Shown: positions 55,611 to 64,000, counted from the stretch's first letter. The stretch: DNA of 64,000 nt from JALYNX01 sp963724825 (GCA_963724825.1 CAVRWT010000021.1:124001-188000); one strand, 5' to 3'. Translations and numbers: made by a program. The notes: generated by a model from the letters alone, not told the origin.

Positions 55611-56581
55611 TGGATCTCCAGCCCTCCTCCCGAAGTCACGTTCCCGATCACGGCCGGGTCGTGCTCGGCGGTGGCCTGAAGGACCGAATCGACACCTTGG
55701 GGATCCACCACCAGGCAGAACCCGATCCCCATGTTGAAGGTGCGAAACATGTCGTCCTGGTTCACGCCTTTGGAGGCGACCATCTGGAAGACGGTCGGTG
55801 TTCGCCAGGCCCTGGTGTCGACGCTCGCTCCCATGCTGCGTGGCAACGCTCTGGGGAGGTTGCCGACGATCCCCCCGCCGGTGACGTGGGCCGCGGAGTG
55901 GACCGCCCCGGTGGCGACGGCCCGCTGCACCGCGGGCGAGTAGATGACCGACGGTTCGAGGAAGTCGTCGAGATGCTCATCGAGGCTGTCGGCGAACAGG
56001 GACCTGATCAGCGAAAAACCGTTGGAGCGGAGGTTGGGAGACCGGAGACCGACGATCCGGTCACCGGCAACGACCCGCCTCGGGCCCAACTCCTCACCGT
56101 GCTCGACCACCCCCATCACCGCCCCGGCCAGGTCAACGGCATCAGGCTCCATGACTCCCGGGTGCTCTGCAGTCTCCCCACCGAGCAGCGGACACTCCGC
56201 AACGACACAGGCGGCAGCGATCGAGGCCACGATCGCCAGGTCGCGCTCCTCGGAGAGAGCACCCACCGCCAGGTAGTCGACGAATCCGATGGGCCGGGCT
56301 CCGAGGGCGGCCAGGTCATCGACACACATCGCAACCAGGTCGCTGCCCACGCCTTCCCAACGCCCGGACCGTCGCGCCAGCTCCAGCTTGGTGCCGACCC
56401 CGTCGACCGACATCATCAACACCGGCCGGGTGTAGCCGCTGGGGATCTCAACACCGGCGGCGAACCCGCCGAAGCCGCCGATCACATTCGCCGCCCAGGT
56501 GGCGGTCACCACCGACGAGATGTTGGCGACGTGGCGATCGGCGCCGTCGAGGTCGACCCCGGCCTCCCGATACGAGGTCAC
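55607..56581 (-). CDS. purM: Phosphoribosylformylglycinamidine cyclo-ligase
   Basis: PurM closes FGAM to AIR, the fifth step of purine synthesis. The 324-residue protein has SYREAGVDLDGADRHV, LMMSVDGVGTKLELARR, DLVAMCVDDLAALGARPIGF, LLGGETAEHPGVMEPD, LRSNGFSLIRSLF, HVTGGGIVGNLPRALP and NMGIGFCLVVDP. It lies one base after purF on the same strand. Confidence 0.95.
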   Translation of the reverse strand: MTSYREAGVDLDGADRHVANISSVVTATWAANVIGGFGGFAAGVEIPSGYTRPVLMMSVDGVGTKLELARRSGRWEGVGSDLVAMCVDDLAALGARPIGFVDYLAVGALSEERDLAIVASIAAACVVAECPLLGGETAEHPGVMEPDAVDLAGAVMGVVEHGEELGPRRVVAGDRIVGLRSPNLRSNGFSLIRSLFADSLDEHLDDFLEPSVIYSPAVQRAVATGAVHSAAHVTGGGIVGNLPRALPRSMGASVDTRAWRTPTVFQMVASKGVNQDDMFRTFNMGIGFCLVVDPQGVDSVLQATAEHDPAVIGNVTSGGGLEIQ

Positions 56582-56582
56582 C

Positions 56583-58023
56583 TCAGGAACGCTCGAGCTG
56601 GAACTTGTCCGTCACCTCGGGGATGTCCGTGGGGTACTCCCCGGAGAGACAGGCGGTGCAGAACCCGGCGTCGGCCACCCCGGTGGCGCCGAGCAGGCCT
56701 TCGAGCGAGAGGTAGCCGAGGGAGTCGGCCCCGAGGTGCTCCCGGATTTCCTCGACGTCCATGCGGGAGGCGATCAATGTCGACCGATCGGAGGTGTCCA
56801 TCCCGTAGAAGCACGGCCAGCGGTAGGGGGGCGAGGAGACCCGGAGATGGACCTCGACAGCCCCGGCCTCTCGAACCAGCTGGACCAGCTTGCGGGTGGT
56901 CGAGCCCCTAACGATCGAGTCGTCGACCAGGATCACCCGTCTTCCCGTTGAGATTTTCCACGATCGGGTTGAGCTTCAGCCTGATCCCCCGATCCCGGAT
57001 CGTCTGGGTGGGCTCGATGAAGGTGCGCCCGATGTAGCGGTTCTTCACCAGGCCGTCGGTGTAGGGGATGCCGCTGGCGGCGGCGAACCCCTGGGCGGCG
57101 GGGATCCCCGACTCGGGCACCGGGACCACCACGTCGGCATCGGCGGGATGCTCGGCGGCCAGCACCTGGCCCATCTGGTGACGGGCGCCGTGGATGCTTC
57201 GCCCGTACATCTGGCTGTCGGGACGGGCGAAGTAGACGAACTCGAAGAGGCAGAGGCCTGGAGTCACCTGCTCGAAGGGGGAGTAGCTGTGGACCCCGCC
57301 GGCGTCGATGACCACCATCTCCCCGGCGGCGATCTCCCGCACGAACCGGGAGCCGATCAGGTCGAGGGCAGCGGTCTCCGAAGCGATGACCCAGCCGCCA
57401 TTGGGCAGTGAGCCGAGGCAGAGCGGGCGGAAGCCGTTGGGATCGCGGAGCCCGACCACCCGGCCCTGATCCATGATCACCAGGGAGAAGGCGCCCTTCC
57501 AGGTGGGTGCCGCCTTCATGATCGCCAGTTCCAGGCCGCGGGCATCGGAGCGCTCGTCGTCGAGCTCCCGGGCGATTCCCTCGGCCATGAGGTCGGAGTC
57601 GGTCGTGGCGCCGGAGATGCCAAGGGCCTCGGCGAGCTCGCGGGTGTTGGTCAGGTTCCCGTTGTGCCCCAAAGCCAGGCTGGTGTTCCCGACCTGACGA
57701 TGCACCGGCTGGGCGTTGGCCCAATTGTTGGAGCCCATGGTCGAGTAGCGGGTGTGCCCGATGCCGACATGGCCGTCGAGACCGGCCAGGGTCGACTCGT
57801 CGAAGACCTGCGCCACCAGCCCGAGGTCTTTGAAGACGGTGACCGTCTCCCCGTCGGAGGTGGCGATGCCGGCCGACTCCTGCCCCCGGTGCTGGAGGGC
57901 GAAGAGGCCGAAGTAGATGAGGTTGGCTGCGAGCTCGTTCGGGGTGTAGGCAGCTATGACTCCACAGGCCTCACCGGGCCCCTCGAGTGGTGAGTTGACA
58001 GCCTGTTCGGGCACGTCGGCCAT
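56583..58023 (-). CDS. purF: Amidophosphoribosyltransferase, one frameshift
   Basis: PurF transfers glutamine nitrogen to PRPP, the committed step of purine synthesis. The propeptide MADVPEQAVNSPLEGPGE precedes the catalytic Cys of ACGVIAAY, then FALQHRGQESAGIAT, GIGHTRYSTMG, LGHNGNLTN, and PRPP-side VVPVPESGIPAAQGFA. One extra base at 56940 separates ENLNGK from RVILVDDSIVRGSTTRKLV; repaired length is 479. Cys residues near the C-terminus (CFYGMD, CTACLSGEYP) fit the [4Fe-4S] type of B. subtilis. Confidence 0.95.
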
Positions 58024-58111
58024 GGTAGGCAGGACGTGACCGCATCACTTACCTGAGGTACGTCGGGCCACATATGGCGCCAACCGAGCAAGGAAACGGG
58101 TGAGGACGCTG

Positions 58112-58402
58112 TTAGCTGGCGCCCTGGAAGCTGTTGCGGACCGGCTTCGACGACCCGGCGTAGCTCATGATGTCGCAGAAGACACCCACGATCAGCCCGA
58201 GGATTCCCCAAGGTGCCGCGGTATCACCCGAGATGACGAAGCCAATTGTGTAGAGGACGGTGGTCCAGGGGAGGAAGACGATGCCAAGGACTGGCACCAG
58301 CCAGCCGCTGTAGACCCGATCCACCCAGTCGGTGAGCAGCCAGAGGGCAACCATCGTCAATCGGGGGCTTACGACAAGGAATACGACAAGCAGACAGGGC
58401 AT
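58112..58402 (-). CDS. Small membrane protein
   Basis: The 96-residue protein has three hydrophobic segments (PCLLVVFLVVSPRLTMVALW, GWLVPVLGIVFLPWTTVLYT, WGILGLIVGVFCDIMSYAG) with a polar tail. It resembles the small uncharacterised membrane proteins common in actinobacteria; no family is recognised. It lies between purF and a small lipoprotein. ATG 58402 is assumed. Confidence 0.6.
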   Translation of the reverse strand: MPCLLVVFLVVSPRLTMVALWLLTDWVDRVYSGWLVPVLGIVFLPWTTVLYTIGFVISGDTAAPWGILGLIVGVFCDIMSYAGSSKPVRNSFQGAS

Positions 58403-58536
58403 CTATGTCCTCAACTTTCCTGTGGCGAATCTAGTCATACGCATCCTGCCGACAAGGGCACGCCATGTTTGAAAACCGGGCAAACGTGGAATGAAGCACC
58501 AGGCCGCTCGCTCCGAGCGGCTCTGGAGGCAAAAAA

Positions 58537-58686
58537 ATGAACAACCGGTTGACCAAGGGTCTGCTGGCTTCGGCACTCGCTTTGAGCTTGCTGCTCGTCG
58601 CCTGCGACTCCAACAATCCGGACGACGGCGGGTCTTCGACCACGGCGCCGGCCGGTACCGAAACCACGACAACTCTGGCGGGATAA
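58537..58686 (+). CDS. 49-residue lipoprotein with only a Thr-rich tail
   Basis: ATG 58537 follows CTGGAGG and codes a signal sequence ending LLLVAC (Cys at residue 23), then only 26 residues: Asn/Asp/Gly, then Ser/Thr/Ala/Pro ending TETTTTLAG and TAA. There is no globular domain. It has its own ribosome-binding site and is followed by a strong terminator, so it is likely expressed. The function is unknown; an anchor or spacer lipoprotein is a guess. Confidence 0.7.
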   Translation: MNNRLTKGLLASALALSLLLVACDSNNPDDGGSSTTAPAGTETTTTLAG

Positions 58687-58724
58687 CAACCCAACGAGCC
58701 CCTGAATCCCAGCTGCCGCCAGAG

Positions 58725-58754
58725 GAAGACGGGGCCCATCCGGGCCCCGTCTTC
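58725..58754 (+). terminator. Intrinsic terminator-like hairpin after the small lipoprotein
   Basis: A perfect 13-bp stem GAAGACGGGGCCC / GGGCCCCGTCTTC with loop ATCC lies 38 bases after the stop and four bases from the convergent mobA stop. No T tract follows, but GAAGAC at the base suits both directions. Confidence 0.75.
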
Positions 58755-58757
58755 ATG

Positions 58758-59324
58758 TCACAAGAACCGACGAATCCCCTCCTCGAGGGAAGCCGGTGTG
58801 TCGACCGAGAACCAACTTCTCCCGTCCTCTCCCCACGAAGCCCAGGTCTCCGGGGTCACCGCCTGAAACGAGACCCGGTCGAGCAGGCTCTGCATCGAAC
58901 CGTCGGCCTTTGCCTCCTCCATCGCCACTTCGGCAATCGCCTTCGGATATACCGCGCAGGTCACCTGACGAACTCCGAGCGCATCGACCGGCACCACCGC
59001 CATCTCTGACTTCAAGTCGGCGAGCCGGGCCAAAGTCTCGGTGCGGACAAAAGGCTGATCGACGGCGACGACGAGCACGTGGTCGTCGTCCATGCGGGAG
59101 AGGGCGCCCGCGATCCCGCCGAGCGGGCCTCGGGCAGGAAGGTCATCTGGCCAGCATTCCATCCCCTCCCGGTCGGCGCCGAGCAGGACGACGTGGGGGA
59201 GAAAGGCCTCGAGCGCAGACGAGACACGCTGCAGCATGGTCTGTCCGGCGACCTCGACTTCGGCCTTGTCCATCCCCATCCGGGAGCTCCTGCCGCCGGC
59301 GAGGATCGCACCGAGTGTGCTCAT
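58758..59324 (-). CDS. mobA: Molybdenum cofactor guanylyltransferase-like protein
   Basis: A 188-residue nucleotidyltransferase: LGAILAGGRSSRMGMDKAEV is the GTP-binding N-terminal signature, with LPARGPLGGIAGALSRMDDD, VVAVDQPFV and VDTPASLEE. MobA attaches GMP to molybdopterin for some enzymes; xanthine dehydrogenases may instead use CMP (MocA), whose homologues look similar. Its location near the dehydrogenase genes is suggestive. The exact nucleotide is unsettled. Confidence 0.8.
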   Translation of the reverse strand: MSTLGAILAGGRSSRMGMDKAEVEVAGQTMLQRVSSALEAFLPHVVLLGADREGMECWPDDLPARGPLGGIAGALSRMDDDHVLVVAVDQPFVRTETLARLADLKSEMAVVPVDALGVRQVTCAVYPKAIAEVAMEEAKADGSMQSLLDRVSFQAVTPETWASWGEDGRSWFSVDTPASLEEGIRRFL

Positions 59325-59360
59325 CGGACGCAGGCTAGGTTGAGCGGGGGAAGGAGGCCC

Positions 59361-59723
59361 ATGTCACCTGCGGCTCGAAGTGTTTATGCGTGGAGCATCT
59401 ATCTGTTGGTCCTCGGGACCTGGCTGGTGGTGGGGCCCAACACCCTGCTCAAGATTCTTGGGATGCCGATCACCGAGGAGATCTGGATCCGGGTGGTCGG
59501 TGTCCTCGTGGTGATCCTCGCCCTCTATTTCTACGACGCCGCCATCAACGAGACCCGCCATTTCTTCATTGCCTCCGTGCTGGCTCGCAGCTTCAGCGCG
59601 GCCGCATTCCTTGCCTTCGCCCTCACCGGCGAGCCCTGGCAGTTGGCGTTCTTCGCGATGGTCGATGCACTTGGGGCGTTCTGGACCTACGTGGCGCTGC
59701 GAGCCCGCCAGCGCGTCGTGTGA
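59361..59723 (+). CDS. Four-helix membrane protein, unknown function
   Basis: AAGGAGG precedes ATG 59361. The 120-residue protein has four hydrophobic segments (YAWSIYLLVLGTWLVVGP, IRVVGVLVVILALYFYDAA, AAAFLAFALTGEPWQLAF, VDALGAFWTYVALRA). It resembles small DoxX-like or hypothetical membrane proteins; no family can be named. It converges with pfkA, one base apart. Confidence 0.65.
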   Translation: MSPAARSVYAWSIYLLVLGTWLVVGPNTLLKILGMPITEEIWIRVVGVLVVILALYFYDAAINETRHFFIASVLARSFSAAAFLAFALTGEPWQLAFFAMVDALGAFWTYVALRARQRVV

Positions 59724-59724
59724 T

Positions 59725-60846
59725 TCAGTCGCCCAGGGAGATCCCGAGACTGCGCGCCGACCTCAGCCAGGGGTGATCGAGGGGCACGAACTTGGTGATG
59801 CCGGCGGTTTCCTCGAGGGGCACCGGCTCGGACCCCTCCCCTCGTGCGGCAACCATCACACCCCGTAGGCCCTGGTCGATGTAGTCGGCGCACGCGGTCC
59901 CAAGCCGGGTGGCCAACAAGCGATCGGCCGCGGACGGGGTCCCGCCCCGCTGCACGTGCCCCAGGATCGTGACTCTTGATTCCAGGCCGGTGAGGGTCTC
60001 CAAGGTCGCCGCCAGCTGCTCGGTCCGCTTCGACCGATTCTCCTGGAGCTCTTTCAGGGAATTCTTGAGCCGCTTGCGGTCGCTCCCGATCGCGGCCTCC
60101 AGTTCCTCGGTGATCGCCGCCTGGGTCTCGGCCTGCTCCCGTGAGTAAGCGCCCTCGGCGACGGCGACGATCGAGAAGGCGCTGCCCGCCTCCTTGCGGA
60201 GCTTGATCGAGGAGGCCACCGCTTCGACGTCGTGGGGGATCTCAGGGATGAGGATGACGTCGGCTCCGCCGGCCAACCCCGCCCCGAGAGCCAGCCAACC
60301 GACATCGTGACCCATGATCTCGACCACGATGATCCGGTGGTGGGAGTGGGCCGTTGAGTGGAGACGGTCGATGGCGTCGGTGGCGATGCTCATCGCAGTG
60401 TCGAAACCAAAGGTCACGTCGGTCCCGGTGACGTCGTTGTCGATGGTCTTCGGCACTCCGATGGTGCGGATGCCGGCCTCTTCGAGCCTCATTGCGTTGC
60501 GCATCGTCCCGTCGCCACCGAGGCAGACCAGGGCCTCGAGTTGGTGGTGCTCGACGATCTCTCGCATCACCGGGCGACCGTCCATGGTGGTCCCGTCCTC
60601 GAGCTCCATCCTGTCGACCCGGGCCCGGCTGGTGCCGAGCACCGTGCCCCCCCGGGTCAGGATCCCGGAGAGGGCGTCTGAGTCGAGACGCGTGAAACGG
60701 TTCAGCATCAGGCCCTGGAAACCATCTTTGAAGCCGATGACCTCCATCCCGTAGGCCCGTTGGGCGGCCTTGCCGATTGCCCGGATCGCCGCGTTGAGCC
60801 CGGGGCTGTCCCCGCCCGCGGTGAGAATGCCGATGGTTCTTGTCAC
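59725..60846 (-). CDS. pfkA: 6-phosphofructokinase, PFK-A family group III-like
   Basis: The 373-residue enzyme phosphorylates fructose 6-phosphate. Motifs: GILTAGGDSPGLNAAIR, LTRGGTVLGTSR, VCLGGDGTMRNAMRL, GVPKTIDNDVTGTD, VEIMGHDVGWLALGAGLAGG, IPEIPHD and LGHVQRGGTPSAADRLLAT. GGDGT is the ATP-type reading, while PKTIDND has the lysine also seen in PPi-dependent enzymes, so the phosphoryl donor is unclear. GTG 60846 gives the normal start; the frame opens to 60927. Confidence 0.88.
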   Translation of the reverse strand: MTRTIGILTAGGDSPGLNAAIRAIGKAAQRAYGMEVIGFKDGFQGLMLNRFTRLDSDALSGILTRGGTVLGTSRARVDRMELEDGTTMDGRPVMREIVEHHQLEALVCLGGDGTMRNAMRLEEAGIRTIGVPKTIDNDVTGTDVTFGFDTAMSIATDAIDRLHSTAHSHHRIIVVEIMGHDVGWLALGAGLAGGADVILIPEIPHDVEAVASSIKLRKEAGSAFSIVAVAEGAYSREQAETQAAITEELEAAIGSDRKRLKNSLKELQENRSKRTEQLAATLETLTGLESRVTILGHVQRGGTPSAADRLLATRLGTACADYIDQGLRGVMVAARGEGSEPVPLEETAGITKFVPLDHPWLRSARSLGISLGD

Positions 60847-60902
60847 CTGGCGATGGTATCGGGTGCCATACCTGCGTTCGACGCGGCAGCGGCGCCCCCC
60901 TC

Positions 60903-60984
60903 CCGGCTTCGCCGGCTCTCCCCCCAACGCTCACTTCGTTCACTGGGGGGAGAAATGCTCACTTCGTTCAATGGCGGGAGAAAC
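60903..60984. repeat. Hairpins and 28-bp tandem repeat before purL end
   Basis: CCGGC-TTC-GCCGG (60903-60915) is followed by CTCCCCCC/GGGGGGAG (60918-60925 with 60945-60952). GCTCACTTCGTTCA starts two adjacent 28-bp units (60929-60956, 60957-60984) differing at three positions. It fills the gap between purL and pfkA and resembles the palindromic repeats at 7.9 and 33.2 kb in style. Confidence 0.55.
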
Positions 60985-60989
60985 AGGTG

Positions 60990-63146
60990 TCAGCCCCGCA
61001 TGCGGCGGGGAATCGCCTCCCGGTAGGTGCTGGTGAGTTGCTCCAACCCGACTTCGTGACCGGCGATCTTTAGGGAGTCGCCACCGACGGTGCCGATCCG
61101 CCTTGCCAGGCCGGCGGGGAGGGTGACGGTTCCCGGCTCCAACATCACCACGAAGCGGTGGGGGTCTTCCGAGAAGAGGCTGGCGTCGGCTTCGACCGAC
61201 AGCTCAGCACCGACCCCGGAGGCGATGCAGATCTCGGCCACGGTCACTGCCAGACCACCCGTGGAGATGTCATGCAGCACCGGCACCTGATGGGCCAGTG
61301 CCGCAGCCAGCTCGATCACTTCCTTCGCCTCCTCGGGCTGGGGTGCGCTGGGCCGGCCCCGATGAGCACCTTCCACCACCCGCTGGAACGCCGAGCCGGC
61401 AAGGTTGCCCGTCGCCTCGGGCCCCACTTCCCAGATCTCCATGCCTGCCTTGGCCCGGCTCAGACCGGGCAGATTGGCCGGGATCGGGTCGACGAGCCCG
61501 AGCAGACCGACCACCGGGGTGGGGTGGATGTCGGCCCCTTCGGTCTCGTTGTAGAACGAGACGTTGCCTCCGACCACGGGGATGCCCAGGGCCTCGCACG
61601 CCTCGGAGATCCCCTCCACGCTTTCCCGGAACTGCCACATCACCTCCGGCTTCTCGGGATTCCCGAAATTCAGGTTGTCGACGACCGCCATCGGTCGAGC
61701 ACCGGTCATCGCCACGTTGAGCGCCGCCTCGTAGACCAGGCGGGCAGCCCCGCGCCTCGGGTCGAGCAGGCAGAGACGCCCGTTGCCATCGGTGGACACC
61801 GCCAAGCCCTTGGAGGTCCCCCGGATCCGGAGCAGCGAGCCGTCGCCACCCGGGCCGGACAGCGTGTTGAGGAACAGCATGTGGTCGTACTGCTCGTGAA
61901 CCCAGGCCGACGAGCCGATCGCCGGGTCGTCGAGAAGCTGGAGCAGAGCGTCGATGGGTTCGATCGGGGAAGGCTCCGGCGACTCCCAGAGGTCGTCGAG
62001 CCAGTCGGGCCGGCTGTAGGGGCGTTCGTAGAGGGGGGCATCGTCGGCAAGGGATGCCGCGGGTAGCTCGGCGACCGTCTCCCCTCCGTGACGGACGGTG
62101 AGGGTGCCGCCGGACTTCACCGTGCCGACCACCGCCGAGTCGATCTCCCATTTGTCGGCGATCGCCAGGACTGCTTCGACGTTCGCCGGGGCCACGAAGG
62201 CCATCATCCGCTCCTGCGACTCCGACATGAGGAGCTCGGGGGCGGTCATCCCCAGCTCGCGGACATGAACCGAGTCGAGGTCGACATCCATCCCCACCCC
62301 GGCTCTTCCCGCCGGCTCGGAGATGGCGCAGGCCAGCCCGGCCGCACCCAGGTCCTGAATCCCCGCCACCAACCCCGCTTCGAAAATCTCGAGGCAGGCT
62401 TCGATCAGCTTCTTCTCCTCGAATGGGTCGCCGACCTGGACACTGGGTCGCTTCTCCTGGGAGCCATCGTCGAACGAAGCCGAAGCCAGCACCGAGGCGC
62501 CGCCGATGCCGTCCCGCCCGGTCGCCTTGCCGAGGAGCACCGCCACATTGCCCGGCTCACCTGCAGTCCCCAACACCAGTTGCTCCTGGCGAAGGATTCC
62601 CAGGCACATCACATTGACCAGGGGGTTCCCCGAGTAGGTGGGGTCGAACTCGATCTCCCCGCCAACTGTGGGCACTCCGACCGCATTGCCATATCCGGCG
62701 ATTCCGGCCACGACGCCCCCGAACAGGTAGCGGTTCTTGGGATCGTCCAGCGGGCCGAACCTGATCTGGTCCCAGAGGGCGATCGGACGGGCCCCCATGG
62801 TGAAGACGTCTCGCAGGATCCCCCCGACCCCGGTGGCGGCTCCCTGATAGGGCTCGACGAACGACGGGTGGTTGTGGCTCTCGATGCGAAGCGCGGCCAG
62901 CCAACCGTCACCGAGGTCGACCACACCGGCGTTCTCCCCGGGGCCGACTACCACCCATGGGGCCGTGGTCGGGAAACGGCGCAGGTGCGCCCTCGAGGAC
63001 TTGTAGGAGCAGTGCTCGGACCACATCACCGAGTACATGGCCAGCTCTGCGGGGAGCGGGTCCCGGCCCAAGATCCCGACGACGGACTCGTATTCCTCGT
63101 CGGTCATGCCGAGCCGGCGGTGGACCGGCTGGCCGGTGATGGTCAT
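60990..63146 (-). CDS. purL: Phosphoribosylformylglycinamidine synthase, large subunit
   Basis: The 718-residue small-form PurL uses ATP and ammonia from PurQ to convert FGAR to FGAM. Seen: MYSVMWSEHCSYKSSRAHLR, GPGENAGVVDLGDGW, RIESHNHPSFVEPYQGAATG, GVPTVGGEIEFDPTY, LQDLGAAG-type IQDLGAAGLACAISE, VDNLNFGNPEKPEV, GIPVVGGNVSFYNET and HDISTGGLAVTVAE. It overlaps purQ by four bases, giving purS-purQ-purL order on the minus strand. Confidence 0.96.
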   Translation of the reverse strand: MTITGQPVHRRLGMTDEEYESVVGILGRDPLPAELAMYSVMWSEHCSYKSSRAHLRRFPTTAPWVVVGPGENAGVVDLGDGWLAALRIESHNHPSFVEPYQGAATGVGGILRDVFTMGARPIALWDQIRFGPLDDPKNRYLFGGVVAGIAGYGNAVGVPTVGGEIEFDPTYSGNPLVNVMCLGILRQEQLVLGTAGEPGNVAVLLGKATGRDGIGGASVLASASFDDGSQEKRPSVQVGDPFEEKKLIEACLEIFEAGLVAGIQDLGAAGLACAISEPAGRAGVGMDVDLDSVHVRELGMTAPELLMSESQERMMAFVAPANVEAVLAIADKWEIDSAVVGTVKSGGTLTVRHGGETVAELPAASLADDAPLYERPYSRPDWLDDLWESPEPSPIEPIDALLQLLDDPAIGSSAWVHEQYDHMLFLNTLSGPGGDGSLLRIRGTSKGLAVSTDGNGRLCLLDPRRGAARLVYEAALNVAMTGARPMAVVDNLNFGNPEKPEVMWQFRESVEGISEACEALGIPVVGGNVSFYNETEGADIHPTPVVGLLGLVDPIPANLPGLSRAKAGMEIWEVGPEATGNLAGSAFQRVVEGAHRGRPSAPQPEEAKEVIELAAALAHQVPVLHDISTGGLAVTVAEICIASGVGAELSVEADASLFSEDPHRFVVMLEPGTVTLPAGLARRIGTVGGDSLKIAGHEVGLEQLTSTYREAIPRRMRG

Positions 63147-63787
63147 GCGGGCACCAGCGAGTGGAGGAAGCTCTCCAGCAGGACCAGCCCGTCTGCCGAA
63201 CCCAGCAATTCATCCGAGGCCCGTTCGGGGTGGGGCATGACGCCGACCACATTGCCCTCGGGGTTGGAGATCGCCGCCGCCGAGCCCTGCGAGCCGTTGG
63301 GGTTGTCGACATAGCGGAGCACCATCCGGGCCCCCGAGCCCGGATCGACCCAGTTGCCCTCATACGAGTTGAGCGGGATTCGGATCCGCTGCCCGAGCTC
63401 GGCGCTGCGGGTGAGAATGGTGGAGACGTCGGTGACCTCGACCTCAATGAAACGGCAGATGAAGGCCAGGTCGCGGTTGGCAATCAGGGCGCCAGGAAGC
63501 ATCCCCGCCTCACAGAGCACCTGGAACCCGTTGCAGATCCCGAGGACCGGAGCCCCCTGGCCGGCCATTCGCTCCACCTCGGTCATCACCGGTGAGAACC
63601 TGGCGATGGCGCCGGTCCGCAGGTAGTCGCCGTGGGCGAAGCCACCGGGGATGATCACCCCGTCGAAGTCGCCCAGGTCGGTCTCGCGGTGCCAGACGAG
63701 CTCGGCTTCGCCACCGAGCGAGCGGAGGGCGTGGACCACGTCGTGCTCGCAGTTGGTGCCCGGGAAAACGACCACCGCGGTCCTCAT
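63143..63787 (-). CDS. purQ: Phosphoribosylformylglycinamidine synthase, glutaminase subunit
   Basis: The 214-residue class-I glutamine amidotransferase has TAVVVFPGTNCEHDVVHALR, VIIPGGFAHGDYLR, the nucleophile Cys in VLGICNGFQVLCEAG and the His-Glu end PHPERASDELL. It provides ammonia to PurL. ATG 63787 yields the normal MRTAVVVF start; the frame extends to 63844. It overlaps purS and purL by four bases each. Confidence 0.95.
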   Translation of the reverse strand: MRTAVVVFPGTNCEHDVVHALRSLGGEAELVWHRETDLGDFDGVIIPGGFAHGDYLRTGAIARFSPVMTEVERMAGQGAPVLGICNGFQVLCEAGMLPGALIANRDLAFICRFIEVEVTDVSTILTRSAELGQRIRIPLNSYEGNWVDPGSGARMVLRYVDNPNGSQGSAAAISNPEGNVVGVMPHPERASDELLGSADGLVLLESFLHSLVPA

Positions 63788-64000
63788 TCGCCGACCTCGA
63801 CCCGAAAGTCCTCCAGGACCGGGTTCGCCAGAAGCTGACGGCACATGTCCTCGACACTGACCTTGATCAGCCCCGGGTCGTCACCTGCCACGTCCATGTG
63901 GATGATCCGGTCGACTCTCACCGATTCGACTCCCTGATGCCCGAGGTCGGTCAGGGCTCGCATGATGTTGGTCCCCTCCGGGTCTGCGATCTCGGGGCGC
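63784..64000 (-). CDS. purS: Phosphoribosylformylglycinamidine synthase PurS subunit, 5' end missing
   Basis: The visible 71 residues begin RPEIADPEGTNIMRALTDLG and include VRVDRIIHMDVAGDD, DMCRQLLANPVLEDFRVEV. PurS is a small helper that holds PurL and PurQ together. The gene continues beyond the window edge. Its TGA overlaps the purQ ATG, completing a purSQL operon. Confidence 0.9.
   Translation of the reverse strand, partial: RPEIADPEGTNIMRALTDLGHQGVESVRVDRIIHMDVAGDDPGLIKVSVEDMCRQLLANPVLEDFRVEVGE

Noticed and set aside
2500..56940. Programmed +1 frameshifting or quadruplet decoding
   Set aside because: The four-base contexts are too diverse, no common slippery site or stop codon is present, and housekeeping genes such as acsA would need several events each.
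61158..63314. Long plus-strand frames opposite purL
   Set aside because: They are antisense shadows caused by G+C-rich third positions; purL has all family motifs.
1..64000. CRISPR array, prophage, IS element or origin of replication
   Set aside because: No regularly spaced repeats, transposase, integrase, phage structural gene or DnaA-box cluster was seen.

Overview
This 64 kb window is G+C-rich bacterial chromosome, almost fully coding, with many GTG starts, 4-base gene overlaps and short gaps. The rpsF-ssb-rpsR-rplI-dnaB order, a 29-residue bS22 ribosomal protein, a PAC2-family protein, many Thr/Ser/Pro-stalked lipoproteins and a mycobacterial-looking Lnt point to an actinobacterium. An Acidimicrobiia-like lineage is my best guess; that is inference from protein style, not a phylogeny. 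I see no phage, IS element or CRISPR array.

Layout. 1-2.4 kb: end of pyrE, a membrane protein, endonuclease IV, panB. 2.4-6.3 kb: broken DUF192 lipoprotein, then the ribosomal/replication operon and a terminator. 6.4-10.9 kb: dcd, lipoprotein, tRNA-Gly with a degenerate copy, aldehyde dehydrogenase, zinc-type CDF exporter. 10.9-14.2 kb: thrB, a tiny charged protein, an ECF sigma/anti-sigma-like pair, a phosphotransferase. 14.2-16.5 kb: cimA behind a promoter, a short Ile-rich leader peptide and an intrinsic terminator, which looks like an attenuator. 16.5-26.9 kb: lipid kinase, bS22, PAC2, copper ATPase and chaperone, K+ channel, Zn-ligand small protein, M3 peptidase, amidohydrolase, inositol monophosphatase. 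27-42.3 kb: lnt, acsA, DUF456, MBL lipoprotein, TrpB2, secreted proteins, sulfatase, GABA aminotransferase, FG-GAP and beta-propeller lipoproteins, HdeD. 42.4-54.7 kb: a purine-catabolism island. 54.8-64 kb: thioesterase, de novo purine genes (purM, purF, purL, purQ, purS), mobA, pfkA.

The purine island encodes adenine deaminase, an 8-oxoguanine/guanine-type deaminase, three-subunit xanthine dehydrogenase, urate oxidase, HIU hydrolase, an allantoicase-OHCU decarboxylase fusion and allantoinase. Together these could take adenine, hypoxanthine and xanthine to ureidoglycolate plus urea. mobA nearby could serve the molybdenum cofactor of the dehydrogenase. A 12-bp perfect inverted repeat sits in the divergent region before allB.

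Quality warning: about 18 otherwise convincing genes are interrupted by roughly 44 single-base frame changes. Nearly all are consistent with one extra base (+1); two in xdhL look like one missing base. Reading across them restores family-length proteins (for example AcsA 649 aa, PurF 479 aa), so I annotate them as full-span CDS and suspect sequence or assembly error rather than gene decay.
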